Shown here one piece after another: positions 25,158 through 29,678 of a DNA stretch of 29,678 nucleotides. The notes beneath the pieces are model-generated. The model was not told the DNA's origin. It searched no databases and saw nothing but the letters and a program-made list of their open reading frames with translations. The number at the start of each line of letters is the position of its first letter. The stretch's first letter is position 1. The DNA is from Sediminibacterium ginsengisoli (GTDB taxonomy: Bacteria > Bacteroidota > Bacteroidia > Chitinophagales > Chitinophagaceae). The DNA lies in NCBI GenBank assembly GCA_945860335.1, contig CAMAQW010000003.1, forward strand, positions 1 to 29,678. The letters run 5' to 3'. Both the position numbers and the translations under genes were made by a program.

Positions 25158-25795
25158 ACAAAAGAAAATATATCAAAAGAGGTTTCTGTAATTGCACCAT
25201 TTGCGTCTTTTGTAATTCGGATCATTCTTTGTTGGTCCCCTTCCCCCTCATTTACAGGCAACACCATGATGCCACCAGGCTTTAATTGCTCCACCAATTT
25301 TGGCGGAATAAAAGGTGCAGCTGCCGTAATTATGATTTTATCGAAGGGTGCATATGTAGGAAGTCCTTCAAACCCATCTCCATAGAAAAATTTAATGGTT
25401 GGATATTTTGCCTTAAAGACATAGTCTTTGTGTAAATCGTATAGTTTTTTTTGACGCTCAATGGTATAAACACGAGCCCCCATTTCAGCTAAAATAGTTG
25501 CCTGATACACACTCCCCGTTCCAATCTCTAATACTTTGTCTGACTTGTTAATTTGAAGCAACTGCGTTTGATACGCAACAGTATGTGGATGCGAAATAGT
25601 TTGACCCTCACCTATGGGAAAAGCCCTGTCTTCGTATGCATGTGTTACAAATGCAGAATCTAAAAAATAATGCCTTGGCACTGCATTGATAGCTGTTAAT
25701 ACAGTTTCGTCGGTGATGCCCTTTTCACGAAGTAGATCCACCATTTGTTTACGAAGTCCCTTATGTACGTGTTTGTCTTCTAATTTTTGCTGCAT
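25130..25795 (-). CDS. pcm: Protein-L-isoaspartate O-methyltransferase
   Basis: This 221-residue SAM methyltransferase repairs isoaspartyl residues in damaged proteins. The family signature is clear: VPRHYFLD at 39-46, YEDRAFPIGEGQTISHPHTVA at about 54-74 with the conserved GQTIS, and motif I VLEIGTGSVYQATILAEMGA at 88-107. Two positions differ from the classical sequence: Ser-His-Pro-His after GQTI where many have Ser-Gln-Pro, and Val in GTGSVYQA where Gly is usual; I believe both recur in Bacteroidota. Length is normal for the family. It starts 8 bp after the stop of the phospho-sugar mutase gene, so the two are co-transcribed; no functional link is evident. Confidence 0.92.
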   Translation of the reverse strand: MQQKLEDKHVHKGLRKQMVDLLREKGITDETVLTAINAVPRHYFLDSAFVTHAYEDRAFPIGEGQTISHPHTVAYQTQLLQINKSDKVLEIGTGSVYQATILAEMGARVYTIERQKKLYDLHKDYVFKAKYPTIKFFYGDGFEGLPTYAPFDKIIITAAAPFIPPKLVEQLKPGGIMVLPVNEGEGDQQRMIRITKDANGAITETSFDIFSFVPMLTGKNR

Positions 25796-25803
25796 GATTC
25801 ACC

Positions 25804-27522
25804 CTATGCCAAAGACATGTCTTTAATGATTCGTTGAATTTTTTGATCAAGGCTTGCAAAAGTAGCATCATAGGATTCTTTAGATGCCAGTGTTGTATGT
25901 ACACTAAAATAAAATTTAATTTTAGGCTCTGTACCAGAAGGCCTAGCAGAAATTTTACTTCCATCGGCAGTAATAAATTGCAGCACATTACTTTTAGGTA
26001 ACGCTAGTTTCCTGGTTTCACCGCTCACTAAATTTTTACCAGTTTGCATGTCGTAATCTAACATTTCTACTACTAATGATCCGTCGATGGCCTGCGGCGG
26101 ACTGGTACGATACCCTTCCATCATGGCCGCAATTTCTTTTTGACCATTCATGCCTTTTTTGGTAATACTAATAAGTTGTTCATAGTAAAAACCATACTGC
26201 ATGTATAGCTCGATCATTTTATCAAACAAGCTTTTTCCTTTTGCTTTTTCATAGGCCGCCATCTCACATAGAAGCGCAACGGCGCTCACTGCATCCTTAT
26301 CTCTAATTTCATTTCCAATCATAAGACCAAAACTTTCCTCACCACCAATTACGTAGTTTTCGTTGGCCTCTTTTTCTTTGATGAGTTCTGCAATCCATTT
26401 AAATCCAGTAAGTACATTGTAACATGCTACCCCATTTTGTTTAGCCACCTCATTAATCATAGCAGTTGTTACAATGGTTGATATAACCATATCGTTTGGC
26501 TTTGCAATGCCCTTCGTTTTTCTAGCTTCAATTAGGTATGCAAAGGCTAATACAGCTGTTTGATTACCATTCATGAGCACCCACTCACCATTATGGTTTT
26601 TGACACCAATACCTACCCTGTCAGCGTCAGGGTCTGTACCTAATAAAATATCGGCATCCAGTGATTTTGCCATAGCAAGGCCCATGGCCATGGTTTCACT
26701 TTCTTCGGGATTGGGGTATCCCACCGTAGGAAAATTACCATCAGGCGTTGCCTGCGCTTCTACAATATGAACATTGGTAAATCCAAAACGGGACAATACT
26801 TCTGGAACCAGTGTAATTCCAGTTCCATGAATTGGGGTATATACAATAGATAAATCATGCTGGGCTTGAATTACTTCGGGATATACACTTAATCCTTTAA
26901 CCATATTAATATAAGCCTCATCCATATCACGACCTATGATGGTAATATTGGCTTCACCACCCGTCCAATTTACTTCATCAACACTTGTAATGGCTTCTAC
27001 TTCCTTTATAACATTTTTATCGTGTGGAGGCACGAGTTGACCACCATCATTCCAATAGGCCTTATACCCATTGTATTCTTTAGGATTATGTGATGCAGTG
27101 CATACCACACCTGCTTTACAACCAAGTTTTCTGATAGCAAAGCTTAATTCAGGCGTAGGCCTTAATGCCTCAAATAAATATACTTGTATGCCATTGGCAG
27201 CAAAAACACCTGCCGTGGTTTCTGCGAAAAAACGGCTATTATTTCTTGAGTCATGACCAATGACCACCGAAACAGGATCATTACCATAGGTTTTTTTAAG
27301 GTAGTTGGCAAAACCCTGCGTAGCCATACCCACCGTGTATTTATTCATGCGGTTGGTACCAACACCCATAATACCACGTAAGCCTCCAGTGCCAAATTCG
27401 AGGTTCCTATAAAAAGAATCAGCTAATTCATCTGGCTGCAAATTTGCAATGGCGCTTTTAGTTGCCTGATCGTAATTACCAGAAAGCCATACCGAAACTT
27501 TGTCTTGAATAGAATGATCCAT
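25804..27522 (-). CDS. Phospho-sugar mutase (phosphoglucomutase/phosphomannomutase, long form)
   Basis: This 572-residue alpha-D-phosphohexomutase has the N-terminal FGTGGLRGIMGVGTNRMN at about 43-60. The phosphoserine loop is TASHNPKEYNGYK with Ser144; the magnesium loop is DPDADR with Asp297, Asp299 and Asp301. The sugar loop is GEESFG at 394-399, the form that recognises glucose or mannose phosphates, and the phosphate loop is RPSGTEP at 527-533. Its length and GEESFG loop place it with PgcA-like phosphoglucomutases, distinct from the shorter glmM product encoded in the same window. It interconverts glucose-1- and glucose-6-phosphate (or the mannose pair), supplying UDP-glucose or GDP-mannose. 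It is the first gene of an operon with pcm. Confidence 0.92.
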   Translation of the reverse strand: MDHSIQDKVSVWLSGNYDQATKSAIANLQPDELADSFYRNLEFGTGGLRGIMGVGTNRMNKYTVGMATQGFANYLKKTYGNDPVSVVIGHDSRNNSRFFAETTAGVFAANGIQVYLFEALRPTPELSFAIRKLGCKAGVVCTASHNPKEYNGYKAYWNDGGQLVPPHDKNVIKEVEAITSVDEVNWTGGEANITIIGRDMDEAYINMVKGLSVYPEVIQAQHDLSIVYTPIHGTGITLVPEVLSRFGFTNVHIVEAQATPDGNFPTVGYPNPEESETMAMGLAMAKSLDADILLGTDPDADRVGIGVKNHNGEWVLMNGNQTAVLAFAYLIEARKTKGIAKPNDMVISTIVTTAMINEVAKQNGVACYNVLTGFKWIAELIKEKEANENYVIGGEESFGLMIGNEIRDKDAVSAVALLCEMAAYEKAKGKSLFDKMIELYMQYGFYYEQLISITKKGMNGQKEIAAMMEGYRTSPPQAIDGSLVVEMLDYDMQTGKNLVSGETRKLALPKSNVLQFITADGSKISARPSGTEPKIKFYFSVHTTLASKESYDATFASLDQKIQRIIKDMSLA

Positions 27523-27543
27523 AAAATAGTATTGAATAGACTA

Positions 27544-27551
27544 CAAAAATA
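27544..27551 (-). promoter_or_regulatory. -7 box (TATTTTTG) for the phospho-sugar mutase/pcm operon
   Basis: The minus strand reads TATTTTTG (TAnnTTTG), ending 21 bases before the ATG at 27522. It lies in the 36-bp gap after the phosphoribosyltransferase gene, so the mutase has its own promoter even though that gene is co-directional and upstream. Confidence 0.42.
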
Positions 27552-27558
27552 GTAAAAA

Positions 27559-28068
27559 TTAAGCCTTGGTTTCTACGCAAACACCGTCGATTTCAGTACC
27601 GGTAACCAGCACCCGAATATGTTCTTGTAAAGAAGTAGAAATAGACAAACCAACATAGTCTGGCTTAACAGGATATAAACGGTACATCCTTTCTACGAGC
27701 ACCAATGTTTGAATACTTACTGGATAAAAATCTAGTAAAGGTTTAAGGGCATACAAAAGCGTTTTGCCACTATTTGAAACATCATCCACCAAAACAATAT
27801 GCGCACCCGTAAATTGTGCAGGAGCACTATATGTAATTGTTGAAGGCATATCCTTGTCTAAACTTGCTTCTAAAATAGTGATCGCACAATGAACATAAGG
27901 CGCAATTAATGCAGCAATTTTATTGGCTATTACCACCCCATTGTTTCTGATACCAATAAGTATTAAAGACGCTGTTGCAGGCGCTATATTTTCAGCCAAT
28001 TCAAGTGCCATGCGGTGCATTTTTTGCTGGGCCGCAGCAGCAGTAAGAATAGAATTGTTGGTTTCCAT
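27559..28068 (-). CDS. PyrR-like phosphoribosyltransferase
   Basis: This encodes 169 residues from the ATG at 28068. An in-frame GTG at 28110 would lie upstream of the probable promoter box and is rejected. The PRPP-binding loop is IVLVDDVSNSGKTLL at 91-105. The order of motifs follows PyrR: LILIGIRNNGVVIANKIA at 35-52 and KPDYVGLSISTS at 135-146, matching PyrR's RPDFVGKNIPTS region. PyrR regulates pyrimidine genes by binding RNA and has uracil phosphoribosyltransferase activity; no pyr gene is in the window, so the regulatory role is uncertain. A general type I phosphoribosyltransferase is the safe call. It is divergent from the Fe-S membrane protein gene (101 bp between starts). Confidence 0.82.
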   Translation of the reverse strand: METNNSILTAAAAQQKMHRMALELAENIAPATASLILIGIRNNGVVIANKIAALIAPYVHCAITILEASLDKDMPSTITYSAPAQFTGAHIVLVDDVSNSGKTLLYALKPLLDFYPVSIQTLVLVERMYRLYPVKPDYVGLSISTSLQEHIRVLVTGTEIDGVCVETKA

Positions 28069-28086
28069 AGACACAAGATTTAGTAT

Positions 28087-28094
28087 CAAATGTA
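28087..28094 (-). promoter_or_regulatory. -7 box (TACATTTG) for the PyrR-like gene
   Basis: The minus strand reads TACATTTG (TAnnTTTG), ending 18 bases before the ATG at 28068. A TTG lies about 15 bases further upstream, short for a -33 element. The box sits inside the longer GTG-initiated reading frame and therefore favours the start at 28068. Confidence 0.42.
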
Positions 28095-28169
28095 ACAAGA
28101 ATATTTGCACAATACGAACTGAATCACAACTAAATAAAACAACTTATCTTAGCAGTCTAATTGTGCACC

Positions 28170-29480
28170 ATGGAAATGTTAGCCCCACTGATTTTTTTAG
28201 CCCTTTTGGCTACTGCAGGCTTCCTTTTTTACAAAAAGGCCACCCTCATAAAAAAAACCATTTTACTGGGTAAATCCGAGATTCAATATGATCAACCTGG
28301 CCGCAGATGGAAACAAGTATTACTTCTTGCGCTGGGGCAAAAAAAGATGTTCAAAAATCCTTTGGTTGCATTTTTACATCTCATCATTTATGCCGGATTT
28401 ATTATCATCAATGTAGAAGTACTAGAAATTATCATTGATGGCATCACGGGTAAGCACCGTGTGTTTTTACCCTTTATTGGCAACTACTATAGCTTATTTA
28501 TTAATGTATTTGAGCTACTAGCGTTTGGTGTTACCGCCGTTTGTATTGTTTTTTTAGTGCGCCGAAACGTTTTATACATCATGCGCTTAGCAAGTAACGA
28601 TTTAGCGGGTTGGCCAAAAACAGATGCGAACCTGATACTCGTTGTTGAAATTGTTTTAATGACTTTGTTTTTTTTAATGAATGCCGCCGATCAAACCCTT
28701 CAAGGTATTGATCCTACACATTATCCGGCAACAGGGTCATTTATGATTTCGAGCAACTTAGTACCATTACTAAATCAGTTTTCGTCAACTACCTTGATGA
28801 TTATTGAAAGAAGCGCTTGGTGGCTTCACATTATTGGCATTTTAGCTTTTTTAAATTACCTACCCTACTCTAAACATTTACATATCATTCTTGCATTTCC
28901 TAGTGCATACTATAGTTCCCTGGAGCCAGCAGGAAAAATGAAAAATATGCCATCGGTTCAAAATGAAGTGTTGTATGCCATGGATCCGAGTAAAGCACCT
29001 ACTGATGCCGCACCACCAGCTACATTTGGTGCCAAGGATATTTTTGATTTGAATTGGAAAAGTTTAATGGAAGCATATAGTTGTACCGAATGTGGCAGGT
29101 GTTCTGCAGCTTGTCCAGCAACAACCACAGGTAAATTATTGAGCCCACGTAAAATTATGATGGCTACCAGAGATAGACTCGAAGAAGTTGCGCAAAATAT
29201 CCATAAAAATTCAAATTTTGTAGACGATCAAAAAACGCTACTACACAATTATATCAGTGTCGAAGAATTAAGGGCTTGTACCACTTGTAATGCATGCGTA
29301 GAAGCCTGCCCTGTAAGTTTATCACCACTTGATATTATTATGGAATTAAGGAGGTCATTAATCATGGAAGAAAGTAATGCCCCTTCTGAGTGGAATAATA
29401 CTTTTTCGAATATTGAAAATAATTTTGCACCATGGAAATTTTCACCAGAAGACCGTGAAAATTGGGCAAAAGAAAACTAA
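28170..29480 (+). CDS. Membrane 4Fe-4S dicluster protein, HdrE/HdrC-like fusion
   Basis: This encodes 436 residues from the ATG at 28170; an upstream TTG at 28161 is less likely, and an ATG at 28176 is possible. The first 240 residues hold about five to six membrane segments resembling the NarI/HdrE cytochrome-b type subunit; His70 and His220 lie in or next to membrane segments and could bind heme, though this is not proven. The last 150 residues carry two ferredoxin clusters: CTECGRCSAACP (Cys305, 308, 311, 315) and CTTCNACVEACP (Cys370, 373, 376, 380). The layout is HdrE fused to HdrC. The next gene, 10 bp downstream, encodes a CCG-domain (HdrB-like) protein, so the two probably form a quinone-linked electron-transfer complex. 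The physiological partner is unknown. Confidence 0.87.
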   Translation: MEMLAPLIFLALLATAGFLFYKKATLIKKTILLGKSEIQYDQPGRRWKQVLLLALGQKKMFKNPLVAFLHLIIYAGFIIINVEVLEIIIDGITGKHRVFLPFIGNYYSLFINVFELLAFGVTAVCIVFLVRRNVLYIMRLASNDLAGWPKTDANLILVVEIVLMTLFFLMNAADQTLQGIDPTHYPATGSFMISSNLVPLLNQFSSTTLMIIERSAWWLHIIGILAFLNYLPYSKHLHIILAFPSAYYSSLEPAGKMKNMPSVQNEVLYAMDPSKAPTDAAPPATFGAKDIFDLNWKSLMEAYSCTECGRCSAACPATTTGKLLSPRKIMMATRDRLEEVAQNIHKNSNFVDDQKTLLHNYISVEELRACTTCNACVEACPVSLSPLDIIMELRRSLIMEESNAPSEWNNTFSNIENNFAPWKFSPEDRENWAKEN

Positions 29481-29490
29481 TAAGATACTT

Positions 29491-29678
29491 ATGAAAGTAA
29501 ATACAATGGCCGAGATGATGGCTTCAGGAACAATGCCAGAATACTTATTTTGGGTAGGTTGTGCTGGAAGTTTTGATCAAAGAGCACAAAAAATAACAAA
29601 AGCTTTTGCGCTCATTTTAGATAAAGTAGGTATTAGTTATGCCGTTTTAGGTAAAGAAGAAGCGTGCACTGGTGATCC
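29491..29678 (+). CDS. CCG-domain (HdrB/GlpC-like) Fe-S protein, 5' part only
   Basis: An ATG at 29491, 10 bp after the Fe-S membrane protein stop, opens a frame that runs off the right edge after 62 codons. The visible part reads WVGCAGSFDQRAQKI with Cys24 and KEEACTGD with Cys59, the start of the first Cys-rich CCG-type module found in HdrB, GlpC and lactate-oxidising LutA. The full-length protein would be expected at about 250-265 residues. It is almost certainly in one operon with the preceding gene. Which of two nearby Met codons (1 or 6) starts it is open. Confidence 0.8.
   Translation, partial: MKVNTMAEMMASGTMPEYLFWVGCAGSFDQRAQKITKAFALILDKVGISYAVLGKEEACTGD

Noticed and set aside
25761..25988. 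75-codon minus-strand frame over the pcm/mutase junction
   Set aside because: It overlaps the end of the phospho-sugar mutase and the start of pcm, both with intact family motifs.
27923..28273. 116-codon plus-strand frame bridging the PyrR-like gene and the Fe-S gene
   Set aside because: It overlaps both well-supported genes and has no recognisable domain.

Overview
The window is an AT-rich stretch of a Bacteroidota chromosome, most likely Chitinophagales/Chitinophagaceae. The taxonomic call is an inference. It rests on Bacteroidota-typical families (sortilin-like Asp-box exoprotein, DUF6702, DUF2723, OMP_b-brl_3-type barrel, UpxY-like NusG paralogue), on several TAnnTTTG promoter boxes, and on the lack of clear Shine-Dalgarno sequences. 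The region is dense: no gene-free stretch exceeds about 160 bases, and I see no rRNA, CRISPR array, insertion sequence, prophage or plasmid gene. It reads as core chromosome. I did not find an obvious new defence or mobile system.

Layout. 1-1971 (-): most of a secreted Asp-box (sortilin/VPS10-like) protein running off the left edge. 2017-2709 (+): small secreted MORN-like protein. 2714-3538 (-): secreted esterase. 3608-6588 (-): operon of a HupE/UreJ-2 membrane protein and a secreted M1 metallopeptidase, with a DUF6702 gene (6635-7123, +) divergent from it. 7124-11447 (-): probable four-gene operon, in transcription order methyltransferase, PAP2 phosphatase, ArnT-like GT39 glycosyltransferase, CNNM/HlyC-type transporter. 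11531-14078 (+): phosphoglucosamine mutase (glmM) and a cysteine desulfurase. 14086-17304 (-): a very large DUF2723 (TMEM260-like) membrane protein. 17437-18711 (+): tRNA methylthiotransferase mtaB. 18720-21384 (-): operon of a Prc-like S41 protease and a NusG paralogue. 21543-21616 (+): tRNA-His with its own promoter and terminator. 21674-22279 (+): DUF445 membrane protein. 22436-25111 (+): 891-residue outer-membrane beta-barrel receptor. 25130-27522 (-): operon of a phospho-sugar mutase and pcm. 27559-28068 (-): PyrR-like phosphoribosyltransferase. 28170 to the right edge (+): membrane iron-sulfur protein and the start of a CCG-domain partner, together an Hdr-like electron-transfer pair.

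How the genes fit together. Three themes recur: cell-envelope and exported functions (exoproteins, peptidases, barrel receptor, GT39, PAP2, DUF2723), sugar-phosphate supply for the envelope (two different phosphohexomutases), and RNA or protein maintenance (mtaB, cysteine desulfurase, tRNA-His, pcm, S41 protease). The points most worth a second look are: promoter boxes placed so close to ATG codons that some transcripts should be leaderless; a promoter box covering a possible upstream start of the DUF2723 gene and so favouring the downstream one; a NusG paralogue tied to a protease rather than to a polysaccharide cluster; the HupE/DUF6702/M1 neighbourhood; and the Hdr-like pair at the right edge. 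Most gene ends abut or overlap by a few bases, so operon calls rest on spacing alone.
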